A DNA stretch of 5,455 nt, from contig CAMPIK010000205.1 of the NCBI GenBank assembly GCA_946886325.1, forward strand, positions 1-5,455. Direction: 5' to 3'. Positions 1-5,453 of this stretch are shown piece by piece. The notes under the pieces are model-generated. The model saw nothing but the letters and a program-made list of their open reading frames with translations. It searched no databases and was not told where the DNA came from. The translations under genes and the position numbers were made by a program. Every line of letters begins with the position of its first letter. The stretch's first letter is position 1. Origin of the DNA: an uncultured Shinella sp. Its GTDB lineage: Bacteria; Pseudomonadota; Alphaproteobacteria; Rhizobiales; Rhizobiaceae.

Positions 1-1077
1 CAAAGCGAAGGCTATTCGCGCACCATCCACTTCACCTCGCGCAACATCGTCGACACGACGGCGCCCTATGAACTCGTCTCCAAGATGCGGGCGAGCTTCT
101 GGGTTATCGGTCCGCTGCTGGCCCGCGAGGGCAGGGCACGCGTTTCGCTGCCCGGCGGCTGCGCCATCGGCACGCGTCCGGTCGATCTCTTCATCGAGGC
201 GCTGACGGCGCTCGGCGCCAGGATCGATATCGACGGTGGCTATATCGATGCAAAGGCGCCCGAAGGCGGGCTGATCGGCGCGCGCTATACGTTCCCCAAG
301 GTCTCCGTCGGCGCGACCCATGTGATGATGATGGCCGCGACGCTTGCAAAGGGCGTGACCGTCATCGGCAATGCCGCGCGCGAACCGGAAGTCCAGGACC
401 TCGCGAAGTGCCTGAACGCCATGGGCGCGAAGATCGAGGGTGCCGGCACCGCGACGATCACCATCGAAGGTGTCGACCAGCTCTCCGGCGCCCGCCATCG
501 CGTGCTGCCCGACCGGATCGAGACCGGCACCTATGCCATGGCGGTCGCGATGACCGGCGGCGACGTGATCCTCGAAGGCACGGACGCAAGCCTTCTCGAC
601 ACGGCACTGGAAGCCGTGCGCCGTGCCGGCGCCGAGATCACGACGACCAACAGCGGCATCCGCGTCGTGCGCAACGGCGCCGGCATCAAGCCGGTCGATG
701 TCGTGACCGACCCCTTCCCCGGTTTCCCGACCGACCTCCAGGCCCAGTTCATGGGACTGATGACGAAGTCGAGCGGCGTGTCGCACATTACCGAGACGAT
801 CTTCGAAAACCGCTTCATGCATGTGCAGGAACTGGCGCGCCTCGGCGCGAAGATTTCGCTCTCCGGCCAGACGGCGACCATCGAGGGCGTGCAGCGCCTG
901 CGCGGCGCGCCCGTGATGGCAACCGACCTCAGGGCTTCCGTCTCGCTGGTCATCGCGGGGCTTGCGGCGGAAGGCGAGACCATGGTTTCGCGCGTCTACC
1001 ACCTCGATCGCGGTTTCGAGCGGCTGGAAGAGAAGCTGACCCGCTGCGGCGCCCATGTGGAGCGCGTCAGCGACTGA
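1..1077 (+). CDS. murA: UDP-N-acetylglucosamine 1-carboxyvinyltransferase MurA (5'-truncated by window edge)
   Basis: MurA transfers enolpyruvyl from phosphoenolpyruvate to UDP-GlcNAc, the first committed step of peptidoglycan synthesis, in the cytosol. The reading frame is open from base 1, so 358 residues are visible. By alignment from memory to E. coli MurA (419 aa), roughly 60-75 N-terminal residues lie outside the window, including the Lys22 region. The first in-frame ATG (position 85) is internal: the residues before it ([14 protein letters not shown]) are already MurA-like. The loop [14 protein letters not shown] carries the catalytic Cys (codon 160-162, E. coli Cys115) and the Arg matching Arg120. 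[11 protein letters not shown] holds the catalytic Asp (733-735, Asp305), and [13 protein letters not shown] holds the PEP-binding Arg (1009-1011, Arg397). All visible key residues are intact. The Cys at the active-site position predicts fosfomycin sensitivity of the enzyme, by family knowledge. The gene ends TGA, with a TAA one base out of frame just behind it. Confidence 0.98.
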   Translation, partial: QSEGYSRTIHFTSRNIVDTTAPYELVSKMRASFWVIGPLLAREGRARVSLPGGCAIGTRPVDLFIEALTALGARIDIDGGYIDAKAPEGGLIGARYTFPKVSVGATHVMMMAATLAKGVTVIGNAAREPEVQDLAKCLNAMGAKIEGAGTATITIEGVDQLSGARHRVLPDRIETGTYAMAVAMTGGDVILEGTDASLLDTALEAVRRAGAEITTTNSGIRVVRNGAGIKPVDVVTDPFPGFPTDLQAQFMGLMTKSSGVSHITETIFENRFMHVQELARLGAKISLSGQTATIEGVQRLRGAPVMATDLRASVSLVIAGLAAEGETMVSRVYHLDRGFERLEEKLTRCGAHVERVSD

Positions 1078-1086
1078 TAAATCGGT

Positions 1087-1110
1087 CTGCAATGCCGCTG
1101 GCGGTTGCAG
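1087..1110 (+). other. Small hairpin downstream of murA
   Basis: CTGCAA (1087-1092) is the exact reverse complement of TTGCAG (1105-1110). The inner bases CCGC/GCGG or GCC/GGC can extend the stem with a small bulge. It starts 9 nt after the murA stop. No run of T follows, so it is not a typical intrinsic terminator; it could be a weak 3'-end structure of the murA message or chance. Confidence 0.35.
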
Positions 1111-1132
1111 TCCGGGAGCCCGCGTCCTATCT
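1105..1132 (+). promoter_or_regulatory. Weak candidate promoter for the DUF2948-hisD unit
   Basis: TTGCAG (1105-1110) and CTATCT (1127-1132) are separated by 16 nt. They resemble an alphaproteobacterial sigma70 promoter (CTTGAC/CTATAT, from memory) and would start a transcript around 1139, leaving a leader of about 60 nt. The -35 match is poor and overlaps the 3' arm of the hairpin at 1087-1110. The genes may equally be read through from murA. Confidence 0.25.
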
Positions 1133-1199
1133 GCTGGAAAAGATGCGCCTCCGGGGTGCATCCAGGGCGCGATCAGGCTCACGGCCGGAAAGTACGACA

Positions 1200-1637
1200 A
1201 TGGACAGTCTCAAGCTTTTGGCGCTGGATGACGAGGATCTCGCCGTCCTCTCCGCGCATCTCCAGGATGCCGTCTTCAAGACGGGCGATCTGTCGTGGGA
1301 TGCGCAGCACGGGGTGTTCACCATTGCCCTCAATCGCTTCGTCTGGGAAAAGGCGGCGGCGGGCGGCAAGGGTTTCGAACGCCGCCGGGCGCTGGTTGCC
1401 TTCAAGCGGGTGCGCGCGGTGCGGTCCATCGGCATCGACCGGAAGGACAAGGACGGCGTGCTGTCGCTGCTCGCGATACGCTTCACGCCCGCCGGCGAAG
1501 GGCCGGACGGGACACTCGACCTGCTGATGTCCGGCGACGCCTCGATTGCGCTCGATGTGGAGTGCGTCGAAAGTCAGCTTGCGGATACCGGCGGGGCATG
1601 GGAAACCAGACTGAAACCCCGCCACCCGGCGGGCTGA
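1200..1637 (+). CDS. DUF2948 family protein, function unknown
   Basis: A 145-residue protein recognised, from memory, as the alphaproteobacterial DUF2948 family by its opening MDSLKLLALDDEDLAVLSAH and its place between murA and hisD. No biochemical role is known to me. It has no signal peptide or membrane segment and looks cytosolic. The N-terminal part is acidic, and a basic stretch (FERRRALVAFKRVRAVRS) lies near residues 61-78. There is no cysteine cluster or evident catalytic motif; the single Cys lies near residue 122. I chose the ATG at 1200 because GGAAAG (1187-1192) sits 7 nt upstream and the family begins here. The frame is open further upstream (ATGs at 1092 and 1143), but that extension reads as low-complexity Arg/Ser sequence without a ribosome-binding site. 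The next gene, hisD, lies in the same frame beyond one TGA. Confidence 0.9.
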   Translation: MDSLKLLALDDEDLAVLSAHLQDAVFKTGDLSWDAQHGVFTIALNRFVWEKAAAGGKGFERRRALVAFKRVRAVRSIGIDRKDKDGVLSLLAIRFTPAGEGPDGTLDLLMSGDASIALDVECVESQLADTGGAWETRLKPRHPAG

Positions 1638-1644
1638 TATCTCA

Positions 1645-1682
1645 CCGGACGGCTCCGTCCGGAGCCGACAGGGAGCCGACAG
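1645..1682 (+). promoter_or_regulatory. hisD leader: tandem repeat and competing hairpins around the ribosome-binding site
   Basis: The 48-nt spacer before hisD holds two back-to-back copies of GGAGCCGACAG (1661-1671 and 1672-1682); the second contains the likely ribosome-binding bases GGGAG (1671-1675), 10 nt from the TTG start. CGGCTCC (1650-1656) can pair with GGAGCCG of copy 1 (1661-1667, loop of 4) or of copy 2 (1672-1678), the latter burying the ribosome-binding site. CCGGACG (1645-1651) can instead pair with CGTCCGG (1656-1662). These pairings exclude each other. The sequence is as described; a regulatory role is inference. No His-rich leader peptide is visible. Confidence 0.4.
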
Positions 1683-1685
1683 CCA

Positions 1686-2984
1686 TTGGCACTCAGACTT
1701 GATTTCCGCGACGCCGACTTCGAATCCCGCTTCGCCCGTTTCCTGACCACGAAGCGCGAGGTGTCGGAAGACGTCAACGCCACGGTCCATGCCATTATCG
1801 ACGACGTGCGCGCGCGCGGCGATGCGGCGCTGGCCGACTACAGCCGCCGTTTCGACGGGCTGGACTTCGCCGAAACGCCGATGCGCGTCGATGCGGCCGA
1901 GATCGATGCGGCATATGCGGCCGTCGATCCCGCGGTGATCGCGGCCCTCGACCTTGCGGCCGCCCGCATCGAAAAGCATCATCGCCGTCAATTGCCGAAA
2001 GACGATATCTACGAGGATGACATCGGCGTCGGGCTCGGCTCGCGCTGGACGGCGATCGACGCCGTCGGCCTCTATGTGCCTGGTGGAACGGCGAGCTATC
2101 CGAGTTCCGTGCTGATGAACGCCATCCCGGCCCGTGTCGCCGGCGTGCCGCGCATCGTCATGGTGGTGCCGGCCAGGCAAGGGGCGATCAATCCCGCCGT
2201 GCTTGCGGCCGCGCGCATCGCCGGCGTCGAGGAAATCTACCGCATCGGCGGCGCGCAGGCGATTGCAGCGCTCGCTTACGGCACCGGGACGATCCAGCCC
2301 GTCGCCAAGATCATGGGGCCGGGCAATGCCTTCGTCGCGGCGGCGAAGCGCCAGGTCTTCGGCACCGTCGGCATCGACATGATCGCCGGCCCGTCCGAAG
2401 TGCTGGTGATTGCCGACGGCGAAAACGACCCGGACTGGATCGCCGCCGACCTGCTCGCGCAGGCCGAACACGACAAGGGCGCGCAGTCGATCCTCATCAC
2501 TGACAGCGTTGCGCTGGCCGATGCGGTTGAAGCTGCCGTCGTGCGGCAATTGCAACGCCTTGAGCGCAATGAAACCGCTGCGGCGAGCTGGCAGGATTTC
2601 GGCGCCGTCATTCTGGTGCCCGATCTCGCAGACGCCGTACCGCTGGCAAACCGCATCGCTGCCGAACACCTGGAAATCGCCACCGCCGATCCGGACGTGC
2701 TGATGGCGGGGATCCGCAATGCCGGCGCCATCTTCGTCGGGCGGCACACGCCGGAGGTGATCGGCGACTATGTCGGCGGCTCGAACCACGTGCTGCCGAC
2801 GGCCCGGTCTGCGCGCTTTTCCTCCGGCCTTTCCGTGCTCGACTATATGAAGCGAACCTCGATCCTCCGGCTCGGTCCCGATCAGTTGCGCGCGCTGGCG
2901 CCGGCAGCGATCACGCTCGCGGAAGCTGAGGGCCTTGGCGCGCATGCCCGCTCCGTCGCCATCAGGCTCAATCCGGAGGGCTGA
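1686..2984 (+). CDS. hisD: Histidinol dehydrogenase HisD
   Basis: HisD is a zinc enzyme that oxidises L-histidinol to L-histidine in two NAD+-dependent steps, the last two of histidine synthesis, in the cytosol. The 432-residue length is normal. Visible motifs are the VPGG loop (131-134), the signature KIMGPGNAFVAAAKR (208-222) running into GIDMIAGPSEVLVIAD (229-244), the zinc ligands Gln259, His262, Asp361 and His420, and the catalytic pair Glu328-His329 in AAEHLE. These correspond to E. coli/Salmonella Gln259, His262, Asp360, His419, Glu326 and His327, so the enzyme should be active. The start is TTG at 1686: upstream in this frame there is no ATG or GTG back to the DUF2948 stop, and the homology begins right here. 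GGGAG lies 10 nt before it. No other his genes are in the window. UPF0262 follows after 6 nt and is probably cotranscribed. Confidence 0.98.
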   Translation: MALRLDFRDADFESRFARFLTTKREVSEDVNATVHAIIDDVRARGDAALADYSRRFDGLDFAETPMRVDAAEIDAAYAAVDPAVIAALDLAAARIEKHHRRQLPKDDIYEDDIGVGLGSRWTAIDAVGLYVPGGTASYPSSVLMNAIPARVAGVPRIVMVVPARQGAINPAVLAAARIAGVEEIYRIGGAQAIAALAYGTGTIQPVAKIMGPGNAFVAAAKRQVFGTVGIDMIAGPSEVLVIADGENDPDWIAADLLAQAEHDKGAQSILITDSVALADAVEAAVVRQLQRLERNETAAASWQDFGAVILVPDLADAVPLANRIAAEHLEIATADPDVLMAGIRNAGAIFVGRHTPEVIGDYVGGSNHVLPTARSARFSSGLSVLDYMKRTSILRLGPDQLRALAPAAITLAEAEGLGAHARSVAIRLNPEG

Positions 2985-2990
2985 GAGCGC

Positions 2991-3467
2991 ATGGCCAAGG
3001 CGGGCGATTTCCGGCTCTGCGACGTGGTTCTCGACGATACGATCGGACGGGCGACGCCCGACGTCGAGCACGAGCGGGCGGTCGCCATCTTCGACCTGAT
3101 CGAGGAAAACAGCTTCGAGCCCATCGGCCATGCGGGCGGGCCTTATCGGCTCGACATCTCGCTGCTCGATTCGAAGCTGATCTTCGCGGTGCGCACCGAA
3201 AGCGGCGACGACGTCGTCACCCATATCCTGTCGCTCACGCCCTTCCGGCGCATCGTCAAGGACTATTTCCTGATCTGCGAAAGCTACTATCAGGCGATCC
3301 GCTCGGCGACACCGAGCCAGATCGAGGCGATCGACATGGGCCGCCGCGGCATCCACAACGAGGGCTCGCAGACGCTGATGGATCGGCTTTCGGGCAAGAT
3401 CCGGGTCGACTTCGACACGGCACGCCGGCTGTTCACGCTGGTCTGCGTGCTCTACTGGCGCGGGTGA
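2991..3467 (+). CDS. UPF0262 family protein, function unknown
   Basis: A 158-residue protein recognised, from memory, as UPF0262, an uncharacterised alphaproteobacterial family usually next to hisD. It looks cytosolic, with no signal peptide or membrane helix. Probably conserved stretches are [13 protein letters not shown] (28-40), the basic [17 protein letters not shown] (84-100), and GIHNEGS (120-126), where His122, Asn123 and Glu124 could form a polar site; this last is speculation. Cysteines at 10, 96 and 152 are too far apart to suggest a metal knuckle. GGAGGG (2975-2980), inside the end of hisD, lies 10 nt before the ATG, so translation is probably coupled to hisD. The phosphatase gene starts 4 nt after its stop, hinting at joint expression and perhaps a joint role. 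No function can be read from the sequence. Confidence 0.93.
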   Translation: MAKAGDFRLCDVVLDDTIGRATPDVEHERAVAIFDLIEENSFEPIGHAGGPYRLDISLLDSKLIFAVRTESGDDVVTHILSLTPFRRIVKDYFLICESYYQAIRSATPSQIEAIDMGRRGIHNEGSQTLMDRLSGKIRVDFDTARRLFTLVCVLYWRG

Positions 3468-3471
3468 CCCG

Positions 3472-3924
3472 GTGAACGCGCCGGCTTCCGCGGCAAACGG
3501 GGCGGAGCGCCAGGCGCCGAAATCCGTGCTGTTCATGTGCCGGATGAACGCGGTCCGCTCGCCGATGGCCGAGGCGCTTGCCCGCGCGATGCTGCCGAAG
3601 GGCACCTATGTCGCCTCCGCCGGCGTGCGCCCCGGAGAGCGCGATCCCTTCGTCGACGCGGTGCTGGGCGAGATAAACCTGACGCTCGGGCGCCACCTGC
3701 CGCATACGCTGGAGGACCTCGAGGACGACTATTTCGACCTGATCGTGACGCTCGCGCCGGAGGCCCATCACGCAGCACTCGAACTGACGCGGTCGATGGC
3801 CGTTGACGTCGTCTACTGGCCGACGCCCGATCCGACGGTCGCGACCGGCACCCGCGAGCAGATCCTCACGGCCTACCGCGACGTGCGCAACCATCTGAAG
3901 ACGTTGATCGAACGACGTCTCTGA
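3472..3924 (+). CDS. Low-molecular-weight protein-tyrosine-phosphatase-like protein
   Basis: A 150-residue cytosolic protein of the low-molecular-weight phosphatase fold. After a 17-residue Ala-rich tail comes strand SVLFM and the P-loop CRMNAVRS (23-30), which fits CX5RS with nucleophile Cys23, phosphate-binding Arg29, Ser30 and the conserved Asn26. PMAEALAR continues the first helix. The general-acid Asp is Asp120 in YWPTPDPT. The expected chemistry is hydrolysis of a phosphocysteine intermediate; the substrate is unknown. Cys23 is the only cysteine, so the backdoor Cys of typical enzymes (Val28 here) and the extra cysteines of thioredoxin-linked arsenate reductases are absent. The start is GTG at 3472, 4 nt after the UPF0262 stop with only a weak GGGTGA-like ribosome site, suggesting coupling to that gene. 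The first ATG (3535) lies within the core strand and would truncate it. Moderate certainty that it is catalytically active. Confidence 0.88.
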   Translation: MNAPASAANGAERQAPKSVLFMCRMNAVRSPMAEALARAMLPKGTYVASAGVRPGERDPFVDAVLGEINLTLGRHLPHTLEDLEDDYFDLIVTLAPEAHHAALELTRSMAVDVVYWPTPDPTVATGTREQILTAYRDVRNHLKTLIERRL

Positions 3925-3995
3925 GGCCTGTTGAAAGCCCGGCGCCCGGCGGCGGAAATCCGGCGCTTCCGGCCAAATGCAGAAAGCCCGATCAA

Positions 3996-4029
3996 CGGTG
4001 TTCACAAAACACCGGCGATTGTGTAGTTT
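3996..4029 (+). promoter_or_regulatory. infA: Candidate infA promoter overlapped by an inverted repeat
   Basis: The 168-nt region 3925-4092 between the phosphatase and infA is the first long gap after 1200 and contains an AT-richer patch. CGGTGTT (3996-4002) and AACACCG (4008-4014) form a perfect 7-bp inverted repeat with a CACAA spacer. TTCACA (4001-4006), inside it, could serve as -35 with TGTAGT (4022-4027, 15-nt spacer) or TAGTTT (4024-4029, 17-nt spacer) as -10. Both matches are mediocre. The repeat could be an operator or a weak terminator for the upstream unit; no T run follows. Confidence 0.35.
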
Positions 4030-4041
4030 CCGGCAAAATTT

Positions 4042-4060
4042 GGCGGAGGGGCATCCCGCC
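4042..4060 (+). other. GC hairpin in the infA leader
   Basis: GGCGG (4042-4046) and CCGCC (4056-4060) are reverse complements around a 9-nt loop. The arm includes an SD-like GGAGGGG (4045-4051) with no start codon at a fitting distance. It would lie in the untranslated leader of infA if the promoter near 4001-4029 is real. Confidence 0.3.
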
Positions 4061-4092
4061 CCGCCCGCACCCTACAGGAACACCACCGCAAT

Positions 4093-4311
4093 ATGGCAAA
4101 AGAAGAAGTCCTCGAATTCCCGGGCGTCGTCACCGAATTGCTGCCGAACGCGACTTTCCGCGTGAAGCTCGAAAACGAACACGAAATCATCGCCCACACC
4201 GCCGGCCGCATGCGCAAGAACCGCATCCGCGTGCTCGCGGGCGACAAGGTCCTCGTGGAGATGACACCCTACGATCTCACCAAGGGCCGCATCACCTACC
4301 GCTTCAAGTAA
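4093..4311 (+). CDS. infA: Translation initiation factor IF-1
   Basis: IF-1 binds the A site of the 30S subunit and, with IF-2 and IF-3, controls initiator-tRNA placement. The 72-residue product has the exact family length and is one S1/OB-fold domain. Diagnostic stretches are [22 protein letters not shown] (19-35), [16 protein letters not shown] (38-53) and the C-terminal [15 protein letters not shown], all close to E. coli IF-1. The start is ATG at 4093; AGGAA (4076-4080) is 12 nt upstream, a rather long spacing, but no other start gives the conserved MAKEE N-terminus. It stands apart from the upstream unit by 168 nt and from maf by 58 nt, and probably begins a transcript infA-maf-yacG. Confidence 0.99.
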   Translation: MAKEEVLEFPGVVTELLPNATFRVKLENEHEIIAHTAGRMRKNRIRVLAGDKVLVEMTPYDLTKGRITYRFK

Positions 4312-4326
4312 GCGCAACCCGCGCCA

Positions 4327-4346
4327 CCGGCCGCCTGCGGCGCCGG
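4327..4346 (+). other. GC-rich hairpin between infA and maf
   Basis: CCGC (4331-4334) pairs with GCGG (4337-4340), and the flanking CCGG (4327-4330) with CCGG (4343-4346) across a 2-nt bulge. It begins 16 nt after the infA stop. There is no T tract, so it may slow polymerase or protect the infA 3' end rather than terminate. In such GC-rich sequence it may also be chance. Confidence 0.3.
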
Positions 4347-4369
4347 GGCGGCGGATCGCACGAGGTCCC

Positions 4370-4990
4370 ATGGCGCTCAACAACAAGCTCATCCTGGCAT
4401 CCGGATCGCCGCGGCGGGTCGAACTGCTCGCGCAGGCGGGCATCGAGCCCGCGCGCCTGATGCCGATGGATATCGACGAGACGCCGAAGAAGTCCGAGCA
4501 TCCGCGCTCGCTGGCGCGTCGCCTGTCGACGGGAAAGGCCGAAGCCGCCCTTGCCGTCATCCGCAGCGATCCCGCTTATGACGACTGCTATATCCTCGCC
4601 GCCGACACCGTCGTCGCCGTCGGCCGGCGCATCCTGCCGAAGGCCGAGATGGTGGACGAGGCGTCGAGCGCCCTGCATCTGCTTTCCGGCCGCAGCCACC
4701 GCGTCTTCACCGGCGTCTGCCTCATCACGCCGGACCGCAAGGTCCGTCTCAAGGTGATCGACACCAAGGTGCGCTTCAAGCGCCTGTCCACGCTCGACAT
4801 CGAAAGCTACCTGGCCTCCGGCCAATGGCGCGGCAAGGCCGGCGGTTACGGCATCCAGGGCATTGCCGGCAGCTTCGTCGTCAAGCTCGTGGGCTCCTAC
4901 ACCAATGTCGTCGGCCTGCCGCTCTACGAAACCGTCGCGCTGCTGACGGGGGAGGGCTTCGACGTGCATTACCGCTGGATGGAGGGCTGA
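4370..4990 (+). CDS. maf: Maf family nucleoside triphosphate pyrophosphatase (YhdE-like)
   Basis: Maf proteins hydrolyse nucleoside triphosphates, including non-canonical ones, to monophosphates plus pyrophosphate; older annotations call them septum formation inhibitors. The 206 residues include the N-terminal signature [10 protein letters not shown] (7-16) with substrate-loop Ser13 and Arg15, the catalytic-region AADTVV (77-82, Asp79), Lys91 of the K-P-like motif (here KA, not KP), KAGGYGIQG (156-164) and [11 protein letters not shown] (175-185). SPRR and the KAGxYGIQG motif place it with E. coli YhdE (dTTP/UTP pyrophosphatase) rather than YceF (m7GTP), by family knowledge. The exact substrate is inferred. 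The ATG at 4370 is preceded by GAGG (4362-4365). It follows infA by 58 nt and overlaps nothing; yacG begins 3 nt after its stop, so the two are surely cotranscribed. Confidence 0.96.
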   Translation: MALNNKLILASGSPRRVELLAQAGIEPARLMPMDIDETPKKSEHPRSLARRLSTGKAEAALAVIRSDPAYDDCYILAADTVVAVGRRILPKAEMVDEASSALHLLSGRSHRVFTGVCLITPDRKVRLKVIDTKVRFKRLSTLDIESYLASGQWRGKAGGYGIQGIAGSFVVKLVGSYTNVVGLPLYETVALLTGEGFDVHYRWMEG

Positions 4991-4993
4991 GCG

Positions 4994-5200
4994 ATGTCCG
5001 GCGACGACACGAAGCCGACCGCCAAGGTCGAACCCCTGCGCAAGGCGCGCCCCTGCCCGGAATGCAGCCGCCCTTCGGCGCGCGAGCATTATCCCTTCTG
5101 CTCGAACCGCTGCCGCAATATCGACCTCAACCGCTGGCTCTCCGGCTCCTATGCCATCCCCGTCGCCGACGACGAGACGAAGGCCGGCGACGAGGAGTGA
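4994..5200 (+). CDS. yacG: DNA gyrase inhibitor / zinc-binding protein YacG
   Basis: A 68-residue zinc-knuckle protein. E. coli YacG binds GyrB and inhibits gyrase; the same role here is by homology. Four cysteines form the site: CPEC (Cys21, Cys24) and CSNRC (Cys36, Cys40), followed by the family hallmark [16 protein letters not shown] (41-56). About 20 residues precede the first Cys, longer than in E. coli, and the loop between the two Cys pairs is 11 residues against 15 in E. coli, lacking its Trp. The tail is acidic ([11 protein letters not shown]), also as in the family. The ATG at 4994 has a strong GGAGGG (4981-4986) 7 nt before it, embedded in the last codons of maf, which points to translational coupling. 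Confidence 0.96.
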   Translation: MSGDDTKPTAKVEPLRKARPCPECSRPSAREHYPFCSNRCRNIDLNRWLSGSYAIPVADDETKAGDEE

Positions 5201-5250
5201 CGGGCGGCATACTGGGACGCAAAAATCCAGTCTTTTCCACAGCTTGAGCG

Positions 5251-5289
5251 CAGCCCCATTTTCCGTCGAAAATCCGTCATCTGGGGCTG
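5251..5289 (+). other. Nested inverted repeats after yacG
   Basis: CAGCCCCA (5251-5258) and TGGGGCTG (5282-5289) are perfect 8-bp reverse complements. Within the interval, ATTTTC (5258-5263) and GAAAAT (5268-5273) form a second 6-bp hairpin with loop CGTC, sharing one base with the outer arm. It lies 51 nt after the yacG stop. No T run follows on the + strand, so terminator function is uncertain. The outer 3' arm touches the -35 box of the tRNA promoter. Confidence 0.45.
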
Positions 5290-5315
5290 GACACATTTTC
5301 GCAAGATGCTATAAC
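5288..5315 (+). promoter_or_regulatory. Sigma70-type promoter of tRNA-Phe
   Basis: TGGACA (5288-5293) matches TTGACA at 5 of 6 bases, and TATAAC (5310-5315) matches TATAAT at 5 of 6, with a 16-nt spacer. Transcription would start near 5321-5323, giving a leader of about 55 nt before the mature tRNA. This is the best promoter in the window and fits a highly expressed tRNA gene having its own start. Confidence 0.65.
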
Positions 5316-5328
5316 CCCGCTCGCTTCC

Positions 5329-5370
5329 GGGGCGGAACCAAACGCCCCTCGCGATATCCTCCGATATCGC
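5329..5370 (+). other. Structured 5' leader of tRNA-Phe
   Basis: GGGGCG (5329-5334) pairs with CGCCCC (5343-5348), loop of 8. GCGATATC (5351-5358) pairs perfectly with GATATCGC (5363-5370), loop CTCC. The GGGG run can alternatively pair with CCCCG (5315-5319) just upstream, though those bases overlap the -10 box and probably are not transcribed. The second hairpin ends 7 nt before the mature tRNA and is expected to be removed by RNase P cleavage. Confidence 0.5.
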
Positions 5371-5377
5371 CCCGGAT

Positions 5378-5453
5378 GCCCGGATAGCTCAGTTGGTAGA
5401 GCAGCGGATTGAAAATCCGCGTGTCGGTGGTTCAAATCCGCCTCCGGGCACCA
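5378..5453 (+). tRNA. tRNA-Phe (anticodon GAA), CCA encoded
   Basis: This is a full 76-nt cloverleaf. The acceptor stem GCCCGGA (5378-5384) pairs with TCCGGGC (5443-5449), followed by discriminator A5450 and encoded CCA (5451-5453). The D arm is GCTC/GAGC with AGTTGGTA loop. The anticodon stem GCGGA/TCCGC (5404-5408/5416-5420) closes the loop TTGAAAA with anticodon GAA (5411-5413). The variable loop is GTGTC, and the T arm is GGTGG/CCGCC with loop TTCAAAT. All stems are fully Watson-Crick paired. It decodes UUC and UUU. Confidence 0.98.

Noticed and set aside
408..1199. An upstream extension of DUF2948 overlapping murA
   Set aside because: The extension is an Arg/His-rich out-of-frame reading of murA; the real start is the ATG at 1200 with its own ribosome site.
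1179..3605. An 808-codon open frame on the minus strand across DUF2948, hisD, UPF0262 and the start of the phosphatase
   Set aside because: It lies opposite four well-supported genes, its product is an Arg/Asp/His-rich composition with no recognisable domain, and such long antisense frames are usual opposite GC-rich genes with G/C at third positions.
3472..3924. Arsenate reductase (ArsC) reading of the phosphatase
   Set aside because: Thioredoxin-linked ArsC needs further cysteines, whereas this protein has only Cys23, and no ars genes are nearby.
3977..4165. A 62-codon open frame upstream of and overlapping infA
   Set aside because: It has no ribosome site, runs into infA in another frame and has no recognisable sequence; it is more likely untranslated leader.
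5268..5276. GAAAATCCG occurs both here and in the tRNA anticodon arm (5411-5419)
   Set aside because: A 9-base match within 150 nt, with no further flanking similarity, is most likely coincidence.
4304..5296. A 330-codon open frame on the minus strand across maf and yacG
   Set aside because: It is antisense to two clearly identified genes and has no recognisable motif; it is a product of GC-rich codon use.
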